Below, piece after piece: positions 1-8,314 of a DNA stretch of 64,000 nucleotides. Below the pieces are notes generated by a model. It ran no database searches, was not told where the DNA came from, and saw only the letters and a list, made by a program, of their open reading frames with translations. Within the stretch, counting starts at the first letter, position 1. The number at the start of each line of letters is the position of its first letter. The stretch comes from Bdellovibrio sp. UBA4095 (GTDB taxonomy: Bacteria > Bdellovibrionota > Bdellovibrionia > Bdellovibrionales > Bdellovibrionaceae): positions 124,001 to 188,000 of the forward strand of contig DFXZ01000004.1 of NCBI GenBank assembly GCA_002381805.1, given 5' to 3'. The translations under genes and the position numbers were made by a program.

Positions 1-2
1 TG

Positions 3-170
3 CAAAAGCCTCTGCGCTGGGCCGCTCGGGGATCTCGGGTGCATATATTTGAGGCCCCGACCCGAAACGAATCCGGTGGTTCTTGCGATGGCGAACGTTG
101 TGAAGAATTTCACTGTATGGAAAAAATCCGCGTAGAAGATTTGCTCCAGCAGTTTTCTGCATTAGACTAA
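3..170 (+). CDS. C-terminal end of an unidentified protein (5' truncated)
   Basis: This open frame runs in from the left edge and stops at TAA 168-170, giving 55 residues. The fragment carries a cluster of three cysteines (SCDGERCEEFHC) followed by a short acidic/hydrophobic tail. It ends 3 bp before the Rsm22-like gene, so the two are probably co-transcribed. I do not recognise the family from this tail, and most of the gene lies outside the window. Confidence 0.6.
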   Translation, partial: QKPLRWAARGSRVHIFEAPTRNESGGSCDGERCEEFHCMEKIRVEDLLQQFSALD

Positions 171-173
171 GCT

Positions 174-1190
174 ATGCAAAAAACCTTCTCGTTCCCTGCT
201 GCCTTTGAAAAGTCCATTTCCGATGCTCTCTGCAGTTACAAGCTCACCTTGCAAGACTCGCAGGCCTTAGCTAAATGTGTGCAGACGCTTTCTGATTTTT
301 TTATTGCTAAACCAGATGCTCCCACTCCGTGGCATGAGCGCTGGGCCCAAATCGCCTATCTTTGTTATTATCTTCCTGTGAACTCAGCTCGCCTGAGCGG
401 ACTGATTCACGAGGCCGATGCGAGACAGTTTTTTCAAGACCTTGAGCACGTGATTGATTTTGGCGCGGGCCTTGCCACTGCTTCTATGACCTTGCATGAG
501 CGCCATCCACTGGCTTTTCAGTTGATTGAACGCGCAGCTGAACCTCAACAGCTTATTGAAAAATACTTTCCACAATTTAAAGCTCAAGAATGGCTTCGCA
601 CCTTTAGTGCTTCGCGCCTTAGCAAAGATAAGAAAACTTTGGCTTTATTCTCGTATTCCCTGACCGAGCTGTCTGATTTGCCTGACTGGGCTTATCAATG
701 TGAAGCGCTGATGCTGGTGGAACCCGCAACTCAGCAGGATGGGCGTAAACTTTTGCAACTTCGCCAAAAACTGATCGACAGTGGATTTCATATTTGGGCA
801 CCATGCACGCATGAAGGGCCTTGTCCATTGCTGACCCAATCAAAAACGGATTGGTGTCATGATCGTATCCACTTTACGTCTCCACAATGGTTCCTGAACA
901 TGGAAACCCATCTGCCAATGAAAAATAGAACTTTAACTGCAAGCTATGTTTTGGCACGTAAAACAGCTCCGGCGGCACTTAAGGCGGCTCGGACCGTTGG
1001 CGATCGGCTGCGAGAAAAAGGCAAAGACCGACAAATGATCTGTCGTGGACCTGAACGAGAATTTTTAGCATGGATGCATAAGACTGGAATTCAGCAAGAG
1101 ATCCCACGCGGGGTGCTGATAGAACTCCCTGATGAACTTCAGAAAGTTTCGAATGAGCTGCGTCTGGCTCAAGAAATCAAACTGCTTTAG
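174..1190 (+). CDS. Rsm22-like small-ribosomal-subunit methyltransferase-family protein
   Basis: A 338-residue protein resembling the Rsm22 family (bacterial relatives of a mitochondrial small-subunit protein), with an SAM-methyltransferase-like core. Visible features are a Rossmann-type segment with a glycine-rich loop (VIDFGAGLATA, about residues 97-107) and the family's Cys/His cluster near residues 210-227 (CTHEGPCPLL, then DWCHDR). In Rsm22 this cluster binds metal. The start lies 3 bp after the upstream stop, which suggests coupling. The C-terminal 80 residues are basic and less conserved. Family membership is fairly secure from the cysteine cluster; enzymatic activity and the RNA target are not shown by the sequence. 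Confidence 0.75.
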   Translation: MQKTFSFPAAFEKSISDALCSYKLTLQDSQALAKCVQTLSDFFIAKPDAPTPWHERWAQIAYLCYYLPVNSARLSGLIHEADARQFFQDLEHVIDFGAGLATASMTLHERHPLAFQLIERAAEPQQLIEKYFPQFKAQEWLRTFSASRLSKDKKTLALFSYSLTELSDLPDWAYQCEALMLVEPATQQDGRKLLQLRQKLIDSGFHIWAPCTHEGPCPLLTQSKTDWCHDRIHFTSPQWFLNMETHLPMKNRTLTASYVLARKTAPAALKAARTVGDRLREKGKDRQMICRGPEREFLAWMHKTGIQQEIPRGVLIELPDELQKVSNELRLAQEIKLL

Positions 1191-1192
1191 AT

Positions 1193-1224
1193 AAAAAAAA
1201 ACGAGTGCCCCCTACTGACACTCG
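1193..1224 (-). terminator. Rho-independent terminator of the TIGR02147-like gene
   Basis: CGAGTG at 1202-1207 pairs with CACTCG at 1219-1224. Read on the minus strand, the hairpin is followed by an uninterrupted run of eight T. It lies 30 bp beyond the stop of the minus-strand regulator and also separates it from the convergent Rsm22-like gene. Confidence 0.85.
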
Positions 1225-1253
1225 CTCTTACCACCTCAGATTCGTGACTTATT

Positions 1254-1733
1254 TTATTCCTGTGATGTGAACCCAGAAACTGGGAACATCGAAATGGAAA
1301 TCTGATAAGTCTTTCCTTCAGCAACACCAGCATCAAGGAATTGAGCTAGTTCTCTGCGAAAAGCTTTAATCTTTTCTTTGGCTTCAGGAAGACGATTTTC
1401 ATCCACTGTGATAGTGATCGTCGACTGTTCGCGCTCTTCTGTCGGCATCTTTTCAAGAAGACGCTCTAGTTTGCGCTTCATCTTTTTTTCGCGGCTGATT
1501 TCTCCAAATTTTTGAAGCTCATCGCTGGAAAGATTCAGTCGTTCGCCAAACATCCGGATCGTTCTAAGTGTCACAGTTCGCTTTCCATTAAGAATCTTCG
1601 ACAAGAACGACGAGTCGACTTCTAAATGGCGAGCAAATGCGCGCAAAGAATATCGTGGGTAGTTTTGGCTACGGCGAGCCAATTCATCTTCAAGATACTG
1701 TCTAAAATCTGAGTTTTTATTTACGTTTTGCAT
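1254..1733 (-). CDS. Short TIGR02147-family transcriptional regulator (probable internal deletion form)
   Basis: A 159-residue protein. Residues 8-75 match the N-terminal HTH-like part of TIGR02147 proteins (DFRQYLEDEL, YSLRAFARHL, SSFLSKILNGKRTVT), and residues about 100-155 match their C-terminal part (STITITVDENRLPEAKEKI, FRRELAQFLD, TYQISISMFPVS). Typical family members are about 270 residues, with a further domain between these halves, so here the middle is missing and the halves are joined by a charged KMKRKLERLLEK linker. The frame is intact, which suggests a functional short form. The family is greatly expanded in Bdellovibrio. The promoter and operator would lie in 1734-2099, divergent from gcvT. 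Confidence 0.8.
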   Translation of the reverse strand: MQNVNKNSDFRQYLEDELARRSQNYPRYSLRAFARHLEVDSSFLSKILNGKRTVTLRTIRMFGERLNLSSDELQKFGEISREKKMKRKLERLLEKMPTEEREQSTITITVDENRLPEAKEKIKAFRRELAQFLDAGVAEGKTYQISISMFPVSGFTSQE

Positions 1734-2099
1734 GTGACACTAATAAGAGCAGCAAAGTAAACAATCAATATTTTGTTGGCGCCTTACAGACATTTAATGG
1801 AAGGATGCACATTGCGTCAACAGCATGATTTGTCACAGTAATTCCATTTGTTTCAAATGGTTATCAACCCTCGAAGTCTTACTACTGCAAGTCAATTGCA
1901 CTGTTAATGAAGTGCTTGCAATACTTCCTCTAAAAATTTTATAAGTACTCCCCCATTTTTGCCGGCGCACACCCATTTGAGGACTCCGCGGCGATCTGAG
2001 GTGATTATTAGTGCGCAATCCCGAGGGGAATCTCGATTGACTGAATGTCTTTGGGAAAGGAAACTGCCTGCGACAATGAACCCCAACTAGGACAAATGA
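1734..2099. other. Divergent intergenic region (TIGR02147 / gcvT), possible structured gcvT leader
   Basis: I find no gene in these 366 bases. GCGCAC at 1965-1970 and GTGCGC at 2011-2016 form a 6-bp inverted repeat around a 40-base interval, 84 bases before gcvT. I looked for the glycine riboswitch cores expected before gcv genes and could not find them. The gcvT Shine-Dalgarno is weak (CTAGGA, around 2088). The region must hold promoters for both divergent genes, but I cannot place them with confidence. Confidence 0.35.
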
Positions 2100-3182
2100 A
2101 TGAAACGCACTCCTTTAGCTGAAACACACCAAAAACTCGGCGGCCGAATGGTCGATTTTGCTGGATGGTATATGCCCGTTCAGTATGTTGGAGTTCGTGA
2201 AGAGCACAACAATGTCAGAAATAACGTCGGTCTATTCGATGTCTCGCACATGGGTGAAATCAGGGTTAAGGGTCCCCAGGCGCTTAAAACTTTAGAGTGG
2301 CTGACGACCAACGACGTTTCTAAAATGAACGATGGTGAAGCCCAATACTCTCTTCTGCCAAATGATGATGGCGGACTTGTTGATGATATCATCGTCTATT
2401 GCATGAAGAAAAATGAAGACTACTTGGTGTGTGTAAATGCCTCCAATAAAGACAAAGACTTCGCTTGGATGACAAACAATAACTCAGGAGCTGACATCAC
2501 TGATGAAAGCGACTCCTGGGGTCAGATAGCCGTCCAAGGCCCGAAAGCATTAGAGCTTTGTGATCGCGTTTTTTCTTTTAAGGTCAGCGATATGAAGCCA
2601 TTTACCCATCAGTCCGGCACGTTTAAAAATCACAAAATTATTGTGGCGACGACGGGTTATACGGGCGAAAAAGGCTGCGAGGTCTTTATTGAGGCCGCTG
2701 GTACCGAGGAACTCTGGAACACTCTTCTAGAAAAAGGCCAAGACCTGTCGGTGATGCCGATTGGCTTAGGTGCTCGCGACACTCTTCGCACTGAAATGAA
2801 GTACTCACTGTACGGTCATGAAATTGATGATCATACCAATCCCTATGAGGCCGGCTTGGGCTGGGTTATCAAGCCTGCAAAGAAAGATTTTATTTCCAAG
2901 CCATTGATTCTGGCTAAAAAAGAGGCCGGCTTAGCCCGGCAACTTGTTGGTTTCAAAATGCTGGAGAAGGGCATCCCTCGTCAGGGTTACAACCTGTTTT
3001 CTTTTGACAACAAAGAAATCGGCAGGGTAACAAGTGGGACACACTCTCCGAGCCTCGATGAACCAATTGGAATTGCTTTTATTGCAACTGAATATGCAAA
3101 AGAAGGCACTGAATTTCACTTAGATATTCGCGGTCGAAAAGTAAAAGCGGTGGTTTGTAAAACACCGTTTGTTTCAAAATAA
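2100..3182 (+). CDS. gcvT: Glycine cleavage system T protein (aminomethyltransferase)
   Basis: A 360-residue protein of normal length. GcvT moves the methylene group from the aminomethyl-lipoyl H protein to tetrahydrofolate and releases ammonia. N-terminal family signatures are clear (KRTPLAETHQKLGGRMVDFAGW, split by a few residues, and VGLFDVSHMGEI), as are the folate-domain sequences VQGPKALEL and TGYTGEKGCEVF and the C-terminal LVGFKM..G region. gcvH follows 10 bp later. No gcvP (the decarboxylase) follows: the next gene is a tRNA, so P must be encoded elsewhere. Confidence 0.97.
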   Translation: MKRTPLAETHQKLGGRMVDFAGWYMPVQYVGVREEHNNVRNNVGLFDVSHMGEIRVKGPQALKTLEWLTTNDVSKMNDGEAQYSLLPNDDGGLVDDIIVYCMKKNEDYLVCVNASNKDKDFAWMTNNNSGADITDESDSWGQIAVQGPKALELCDRVFSFKVSDMKPFTHQSGTFKNHKIIVATTGYTGEKGCEVFIEAAGTEELWNTLLEKGQDLSVMPIGLGARDTLRTEMKYSLYGHEIDDHTNPYEAGLGWVIKPAKKDFISKPLILAKKEAGLARQLVGFKMLEKGIPRQGYNLFSFDNKEIGRVTSGTHSPSLDEPIGIAFIATEYAKEGTEFHLDIRGRKVKAVVCKTPFVSK

Positions 3183-3192
3183 GGAGCCGAAA

Positions 3193-3582
3193 ATGGCGTT
3201 TCATATTCCTGAAGACTATTACTACACAAAAGAACATGAGTGGGCTCAAGTTGACGAGAACATCGTTACCATCGGCATCACTGAATTCGCTCAGGACTCT
3301 TTGGGTGAAGTTGTTTACGTTGAGCTTCCAGAAGAAGGCCAAAAGCTGACTCAAGGTCAAACCTTCGGAGTTATTGAGTCCGTAAAAGCGGTGAGCGATC
3401 TTTTCGCTCCTGTTTCTGGCACAGTGATCGAGGTGAATTCAAGTTTAGGTGATGACCCTTCTGTTTTAAATGACGACCCCGTAAATAACGGCTGGTTGAT
3501 CCGTATTGAAATGGACAGCGAAAAAGAACTGGCAAGCCTAATGAGAGCCCCAGAATACAAGAAGTTGATCTCTGAACAGTAG
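3193..3582 (+). CDS. gcvH: Glycine cleavage system H protein (lipoyl carrier)
   Basis: A 129-residue lipoyl-carrier protein. The start at 3193 is chosen because AAGGAG (3181-3186) sits at the right distance and the protein then begins MAFHIPEDYYYTKEHEW, the usual H-protein N-terminus; an in-frame codon at 3169 would overlap gcvT. The lipoylated lysine is K65 in GVIESVKAVSD. The protein shuttles the aminomethyl group between the P, T and L proteins. It is co-transcribed with gcvT and is the last gene of the unit before tRNA-Leu. Confidence 0.97.
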   Translation: MAFHIPEDYYYTKEHEWAQVDENIVTIGITEFAQDSLGEVVYVELPEEGQKLTQGQTFGVIESVKAVSDLFAPVSGTVIEVNSSLGDDPSVLNDDPVNNGWLIRIEMDSEKELASLMRAPEYKKLISEQ

Positions 3583-3684
3583 AAAATAGGGACGCGCAGC
3601 TAAAAATCGTTGGGTTTTTCTAACAATTTTCTTGCAAACCGCGTCCTAGATAAGCTATCAATTGATTTCCTTAAAAAAGGTGCT

Positions 3685-3767
3685 GCCCCGCTGGTGAAAT
3701 TGGCAGACACGCTAGACTTAGGATCTAGTGCGCAAGCGTGGGGGTTCAAGTCCCTCGCGGGGCACCA
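3685..3767 (+). tRNA. tRNA-Leu (anticodon UAG)
   Basis: An 83-nt tRNA with encoded CCA. The acceptor stem GCCCCGC (3685-3691) pairs with GCGGGGC before ACCA. The anticodon stem CTAGA/TCTAG encloses the loop CTTAGGA with anticodon TAG at 3719-3721, reading CUA and related Leu codons. A long variable arm (TGCGCAAGCGTG region) and a T-arm with GGTTCAAGTCC complete a class II tRNA. A T-rich terminator follows. I saw no duplicated 3' end or integrase nearby, so it does not look occupied as an attachment site. Confidence 0.97.
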
Positions 3768-3772
3768 AATCT

Positions 3773-3803
3773 AAAAAAGCTGACTGAAAAGTCGGCTTTT
3801 TTT
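3773..3803. terminator. Bidirectional terminator after tRNA-Leu
   Basis: AGCTGACT (3778-3785) pairs with AGTCGGCT (3790-3797), with one G-U pair, around a GAAA loop. Seven T follow on the plus strand and A-rich sequence precedes it, so it can also stop the minus-strand gene that ends at 3818. Confidence 0.9.
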
Positions 3804-3817
3804 ATGTCCAAATTTGC

Positions 3818-4498
3818 TTAGCTCTTGCTTAAATCGATAAGCAGACTCTGCAACTCCACGCAGCCGTTTTTTTCCAACGAGTGGTTGTGCAAAGCTTCGG
3901 CAAGCCACGGAGTTCGGTCGTTGAGTTTGTTTGCAATCCAGGCGGCGGGTGTCCAATACTTTTTTAAAGCGAATTTCAAATCAGGCACGTAAAGACTGGC
4001 ACCGTCCCACTTGCTTCGAGTATAGATGTCTCCGATAAAAAATAGATCGAGGATCAGCAGAGCGGGATAAGCCCACCAAAGACCTAACCCACGAATGACA
4101 TTTCTCCATTCACCCGGCGCCATGATATCTCTAGGGCGTTTCTTTTTCTCGACTGGGTTCATATTGTTCTGATGGAAGAAAACTCTTTTGGCCATCTGAC
4201 GGAGCCATCTTTTAATCGGATCCTTTTTTCCCAGAACGGCGAATCCCAAGATCAACCGCGAAGCTTGATCACGGGAAAAATTAGAAGGATCCCCGGCCCA
4301 GTCTTCGTAATGTTCAGCAGGGTGCCGAACAAAAAATCCCGGCTCGACTTCCAGATAACGAAGAACATGTTCGCAGATATGCTCGGCTTGGAGTGTGTTT
4401 CCTGTCAAAGCTTCAATTGCCATCGCAAGCCCAGTCCTGTGTGCACTGTCGCCGTTGCCACCATCAGCCTGAACATATAAACCAAGCTTATCAATCAT
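3818..4498 (-). CDS. Hypothetical protein, 226 residues
   Basis: I do not recognise this family. The start at 4498 is preferred: AGGTGG lies just upstream, the protein begins MIDKLGLYVQADGGNGDSAHRTG, and a longer frame to 4546 would run into the terminator of the upstream gene. The N-terminus is rich in Gly, Asp and His (DGGNGDSAHR), suggesting a conserved functional site. A hydrophobic stretch with several Trp lies near residues 140-160 (LGLWWAYPALLILDLFF). There is no signal peptide. It is convergent with tRNA-Leu. Confidence 0.7.
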   Translation of the reverse strand: MIDKLGLYVQADGGNGDSAHRTGLAMAIEALTGNTLQAEHICEHVLRYLEVEPGFFVRHPAEHYEDWAGDPSNFSRDQASRLILGFAVLGKKDPIKRWLRQMAKRVFFHQNNMNPVEKKKRPRDIMAPGEWRNVIRGLGLWWAYPALLILDLFFIGDIYTRSKWDGASLYVPDLKFALKKYWTPAAWIANKLNDRTPWLAEALHNHSLEKNGCVELQSLLIDLSKS

Positions 4499-4531
4499 CC
4501 ACACCACCTGCGCTCGACCGTGATGAAAACA

Positions 4532-4559
4532 AAGAGGCCACCTCAAAGGGCGGCCTCTT
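4532..4559 (-). terminator. Terminator of the exported protein gene at 4584
   Basis: AAGAGGCC (4532-4539) pairs with GGCCTCTT (4552-4559), and TTTGTTTTC follows on the minus strand. It overlaps the region just upstream of the next minus-strand gene, which supports the shorter start chosen for that gene. Confidence 0.8.
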
Positions 4560-4583
4560 ATTAATATTCTAAAACAAATAAAC

Positions 4584-5207
4584 CTATTTTGAATAGTAAA
4601 TCGGAGTCAAAACCATCATGCGAAGACTACTAGGATTCACCCTTACATACTTGAGGCTGTAATCATATTCGTCTGCCTTCATTTCCTGAATCGCGAACAC
4701 GAGAGGCAAGCGACCTTCAACGACTGCGTTATAAGCTTCCTCAAGATGCTCAGGTCGAATGACTTTTTTCAGAATATCCTCTTTCAGGTTAAGGACTCGG
4801 ACTTCGTCTGAATAACCTAGCATATTCGATTCAAGTTCCTGCTTTGCATTTTCGTCAGTCATATTCTTGCTGATTTCTTGAAAGCGGTCGGCGCGCTTAT
4901 AAAACTCACCCATATCTTGGGTCAGAGCAATAATCAGAGAGGCTCTAAAGTCCACCCCAGCCACTTCTTGAAGGGAAACTTCGCCCTTCGTACTTACAAA
5001 GCCTGTATTCAATGATGCCGACAATGGGATTCCACGCAGACCTTTAAATGAGATTCTCAACATTGCATCACTAGCGGGTCCCACCGCTTCCATTTTAATT
5101 TTCTCGGTTTCGCTTTCGGCGAGTAATCCAAAAATTCGTGCATGCGCGTTGATGGAAACCATTGATGCCACTAAAACACCAAAAATTGCTATTTTTTTCC
5201 TTAGCAT
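4584..5207 (-). CDS. Exported hypothetical protein
   Basis: A 207-residue protein with a clear Sec signal peptide (MLRKKIAIFGVLVASMVSINAHA, cleavage probably after AHA at about residue 23). The mature part is mixed helix and strand with no cysteines and no motif I recognise. A helical segment (residues about 100-150) is rich in acidic residues. AAGGAG lies about 8 bases before the ATG. It has its own terminator and no close partner, so it is probably a monocistronic periplasmic protein of unknown role. Confidence 0.7.
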   Translation of the reverse strand: MLRKKIAIFGVLVASMVSINAHARIFGLLAESETEKIKMEAVGPASDAMLRISFKGLRGIPLSASLNTGFVSTKGEVSLQEVAGVDFRASLIIALTQDMGEFYKRADRFQEISKNMTDENAKQELESNMLGYSDEVRVLNLKEDILKKVIRPEHLEEAYNAVVEGRLPLVFAIQEMKADEYDYSLKYVRVNPSSLRMMVLTPIYYSK

Positions 5208-5463
5208 GAAAACTCCTTCAGTTCGGTTTATTACTCAGGGCATTGTTCTGCCAGAAAGCTGCCAAGCTATACTCAATAAAAAAGCATTGGAGCAAAGACG
5301 ACCGTCTAAGACATTTGATTAGGCCCAAATTTGTCACTTCAGGGAGGTCAACTTCAGCGTTACTGGAACACCCAGACCATCACAAAATACATTGTTTTTG
5401 CCGGACATTTTTAGACTCAAAAGTGACAGAATAAGATATTCCATCAAACAAGGAGGCAAACTT

Positions 5464-5829
5464 ATGAATATCAGTAATTGGTTCGAAATTCCTGTAAACG
5501 ATATTGGACGGGCGACAAAGTTCTATGAACAATCTCTGGGAGTGAAGCTTGAAAAAATGGAATCCGAAGATTCTAAAATGGCGATGTTCCCTATGGAAGA
5601 GAACAAACCGGGCGCCGCAGGATCGCTTGTTCAGGCCAAGCACTGCAAGCCTTCACAGGATGGGACCCTTGTCTATTTAAGCGTCGATAGCATTGAGAAC
5701 ACGATAAAAAATATTGAAAAGGCCGGCGGGAAAACCCTGCAAGGTAAAAAAAGCATCGGTCAGTACGGATACATTTCTATTTTCCAAGATAGCGAAGGCA
5801 ACCGCGTGGCACTGCATTCTGAGCACTGA
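5464..5829 (+). CDS. VOC-family (glyoxalase/bleomycin-resistance fold) protein
   Basis: A 121-residue single-domain protein of the vicinal oxygen chelate superfamily. The start at 5464 follows AAGGAGG and gives the typical N-terminus MNISNWFEIPVNDIGRATKFYE. The two beta-alpha-beta-beta-beta halves are visible, ending in GYISIFQDSEGNRVALHS, where the final Glu/His-type positions carry the metal in active members. The substrate cannot be read from sequence. It is convergent with the YgiD-like gene. Confidence 0.85.
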   Translation: MNISNWFEIPVNDIGRATKFYEQSLGVKLEKMESEDSKMAMFPMEENKPGAAGSLVQAKHCKPSQDGTLVYLSVDSIENTIKNIEKAGGKTLQGKKSIGQYGYISIFQDSEGNRVALHSEH

Positions 5830-5859
5830 TTTATATCGGGGACTTCGCGTCCCCGTCTA

Positions 5860-6708
5860 TCACGTATAACTTAGACACCTCATAGAGATTGCGCCCAAAT
5901 CAAAGCCTTCATAGTCAAACTTCAGTATATCGCTCGGTGACGACGCGCCGACCACATATAGTAACGGCAAGTAGTGATCTGCCGTTGGGACGCTTAACCG
6001 CCCCTCTTCTGATTTTGCATAGCCACTTTTAAGAAATTCAAGATCGCGCCTCATCAGGTGGCGTTTCACATTTTCGTCGAACTCAATTGCCCAATCGAAA
6101 CCTTTATCTTTTTTATTCCAGTCCACTTGTCGTAAGTTGTGAACGATATTACCGCTGCCTAAAATAAGCACCCCTTGTTCACGCAGCACTTGCAATGAGT
6201 GAGCTATCTCGAGGTGAACTTGCGCCGCCGCCTGTATATCCAAACTTAATTGCACGACCGGGATGTCTGCAGCCGGGAAAAGCCTCCTCAGAACGGCCCA
6301 GGTTCCATGATCCAGCCCCCAAGAAGACTCATCAAGCGTCACAGGTGTCTCAACAAGACCCTGAACGGTTTCTGCCAAACCTGGCGCGCCAGGAGCCGGA
6401 TAGTTCACACTGAACAGTTCTTGAGGAAAGCCATAAAAGTCATGAATAGTACGCGGCTTATCCATATGCGTGACCCAAGTACCTTCGGTCATCCAATGAG
6501 CCGAAATACACAGGATTGCCCTGGGACGTGGTAAATTACTGCCCAGCTGTTCAAGCTGACGGGTAAAAGAATTATTTTCAATCGCGTTCATGGGACTACC
6601 GTGCCCCACAAATAAGCTTGGCATTTTAGGACCTGCATATTTTTCTTGGCCCATGAAATCCAGAATGCCTGTGCCAGATTTCATTTCTTTTGGAACTGTC
6701 TTTGTCAT
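5860..6708 (-). CDS. ygiD: YgiD-like class III extradiol dioxygenase (4,5-DOPA dioxygenase family)
   Basis: A 282-residue protein of the zinc-dependent aromatic ring-opening dioxygenase family. Metal-site histidines are in SLFVGHGSPMNAIE and ISAHWMTEGTWVT, with further conserved His in GSGNIVHNLRQVDW and PTADHYLPLLYVVGA. E. coli YgiD opens the DOPA ring in vitro; the natural substrate is uncertain. AAAGGAGG precedes the ATG. The first 25 residues are an extension compared with the usual start near MPSLFVGHG. It stands alone between convergent and divergent neighbours. Confidence 0.88.
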   Translation of the reverse strand: MTKTVPKEMKSGTGILDFMGQEKYAGPKMPSLFVGHGSPMNAIENNSFTRQLEQLGSNLPRPRAILCISAHWMTEGTWVTHMDKPRTIHDFYGFPQELFSVNYPAPGAPGLAETVQGLVETPVTLDESSWGLDHGTWAVLRRLFPAADIPVVQLSLDIQAAAQVHLEIAHSLQVLREQGVLILGSGNIVHNLRQVDWNKKDKGFDWAIEFDENVKRHLMRRDLEFLKSGYAKSEEGRLSVPTADHYLPLLYVVGASSPSDILKFDYEGFDLGAISMRCLSYT

Positions 6709-6906
6709 GAGGGCCTCCTTTAGTTCCTAGGTTAAGAACTCTCGCTATCAACAATCATTATGCCCCGTAAACAATTATCCTACCAGAGGTCACAATTGCA
6801 TAACACTGTTCTAACAATGAAACAATGCTGCTCTCCACTTGCTGGGGCAGGTGCCGTCAATAACGAAAAAGAGACTTCAAGTGCTTATCGTGGTAATGTC
6901 CGCGGC

Positions 6907-8313
6907 ATGAAACTCCATAATAACTCTGCTCATATCGCTACCTTTCAAGAGATGAACCTTCCCGATGCCCTGCTAACGGCGCTCGAAAAGATGAACATCC
7001 AAAAACCCACTCCCGTGCAAAGTCAGGCAATTCCTGCCAGTCTCGACAGCTCTGATGTGATCGCTATTGCCCAAACTGGGAGTGGTAAAACTCTGGCCTT
7101 TGCGCTTTCACTATTGACGACTTTACAGAATAAACCGAAAGCCCGAGCGCTAGTTCTCGTGCCCAGTCGGGAAATGGCTCAGCAGATCTATAAAGTCTTT
7201 TTGGAGCTCTGTGCAGAAATGCCCGTATCAGTCTGTTTGGCCATTGGAGGCACAACAGGCTCCAAGCAGGCAAATCAACTTAAAAAAAACCCACGGTTGA
7301 TCATCGCCACACCCGGCAGAATGAATGATCATCTCCTCACGAATAAACTATTGCTGCAAAATGTAGAAGTCGTCGTTTTGGACGAAGCCGATCGCATGCT
7401 CGACATGGGATTTGCCCCTCAATTACGAGCCATTCAGGATACGATGCGGGGTCAGCGACAGACGATGATGTTTGCTGCCAGCTTTGCGGAAAACGTGAAA
7501 GAAATTGCCAAGATCTTTATGAAACCGGATGTGACTTTAGTCAGAACCGACAAAGCCGAGGCACCGGTCGGCACACTTGAACAAAAAGTAATATTTATTG
7601 ATCGCTCTCTAAAAAACGACCGCTTGTTAGATGAACTCAATGCGACCAAAGGTGGCGTTATCGTCTTTACTGGAAATCAAGAAAGCTGCGAGTTTATTGG
7701 TCGCTATCTGAAAGAGTATGGTTTCAAAACGGACCTTATTCATGGGGCGCTTTCTCAAGGACATCGCAATCGAGTCATTCGCGAGTTTCGCGAAGAGAAA
7801 ATCCGAATCGTTGTTGCCACCGATCTCTTAGCTCGTGGTCTTGACGTACCCCATGTAGATCATGTGATCAATTTTGATCTTCCTTTTCAATCTGAAGACT
7901 TCCTGCATAGAATTGGAAGAACGGCCCGAGCAGGACGGGACGGTCAGGCCATTACTTTCATTACTCCCTCTGACTTCCGTATGTATCGACGGATTAAAAG
8001 CTACCTTGAAGGTGCTCAGGAGATAAAGATCAATCCAAATTTTGCTTTTATTGATCGATCTAAAAATGGCGATCACGCTAAATCCACCTTTAGTTCGAAG
8101 CGATCACCAGATAAATCCAAAAGATCACCTGACTTTAAAAAAACTTCCGCTCCTAAAAAGTATTCCGACTCTGGCAAAGTTGGGAAAAAAGCGACAGAGT
8201 TCGATAAGCCTGCGAAGAGCTACGTAAAGTCAGCCAAAAGTGCAAAAAAGATCAATCCGCTGGCTGGCAAAAGTTATGCATCGAAAAAAGGTGGCCTCAG
8301 TAAGAAACGCTAA
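6907..8313 (+). CDS. DEAD-box RNA helicase, RhlE-like, with altered motif III
   Basis: An ATP-dependent RNA helicase of about 468 residues from the start at 6907 (MKLHNNSAHIATFQEM). In-frame codons back to 6760 add a poorly helicase-like extension, and no start has a strong Shine-Dalgarno. Motifs in order: Q (PTPVQSQAI), I (AQTGSGKT), Ia (PSREMAQQ), Ib (TPGR), II (VLDEADRM), III, IV (VFTGNQ), V (ATDLLARGLDVP) and VI (HRIGRTARAG). Motif III reads AAS where nearly all relatives have SAT. The last 90 residues are a Lys/Ser-rich basic tail, probably for RNA binding. It likely acts in ribosome assembly or mRNA turnover. Confidence 0.93.
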   Translation: MKLHNNSAHIATFQEMNLPDALLTALEKMNIQKPTPVQSQAIPASLDSSDVIAIAQTGSGKTLAFALSLLTTLQNKPKARALVLVPSREMAQQIYKVFLELCAEMPVSVCLAIGGTTGSKQANQLKKNPRLIIATPGRMNDHLLTNKLLLQNVEVVVLDEADRMLDMGFAPQLRAIQDTMRGQRQTMMFAASFAENVKEIAKIFMKPDVTLVRTDKAEAPVGTLEQKVIFIDRSLKNDRLLDELNATKGGVIVFTGNQESCEFIGRYLKEYGFKTDLIHGALSQGHRNRVIREFREEKIRIVVATDLLARGLDVPHVDHVINFDLPFQSEDFLHRIGRTARAGRDGQAITFITPSDFRMYRRIKSYLEGAQEIKINPNFAFIDRSKNGDHAKSTFSSKRSPDKSKRSPDFKKTSAPKKYSDSGKVGKKATEFDKPAKSYVKSAKSAKKINPLAGKSYASKKGGLSKKR

Positions 8314-8314
8314 C

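Noticed and set aside
1734..2099. Glycine riboswitch upstream of gcvT
   Set aside because: The conserved paired aptamer cores could not be found on the plus strand; only a simple inverted repeat is visible.
3685..5829. tRNA-Leu as an integration site with a genomic island to its right
   Set aside because: No integrase, no repeat of the tRNA 3' end and no change in gene style was seen in the following genes.
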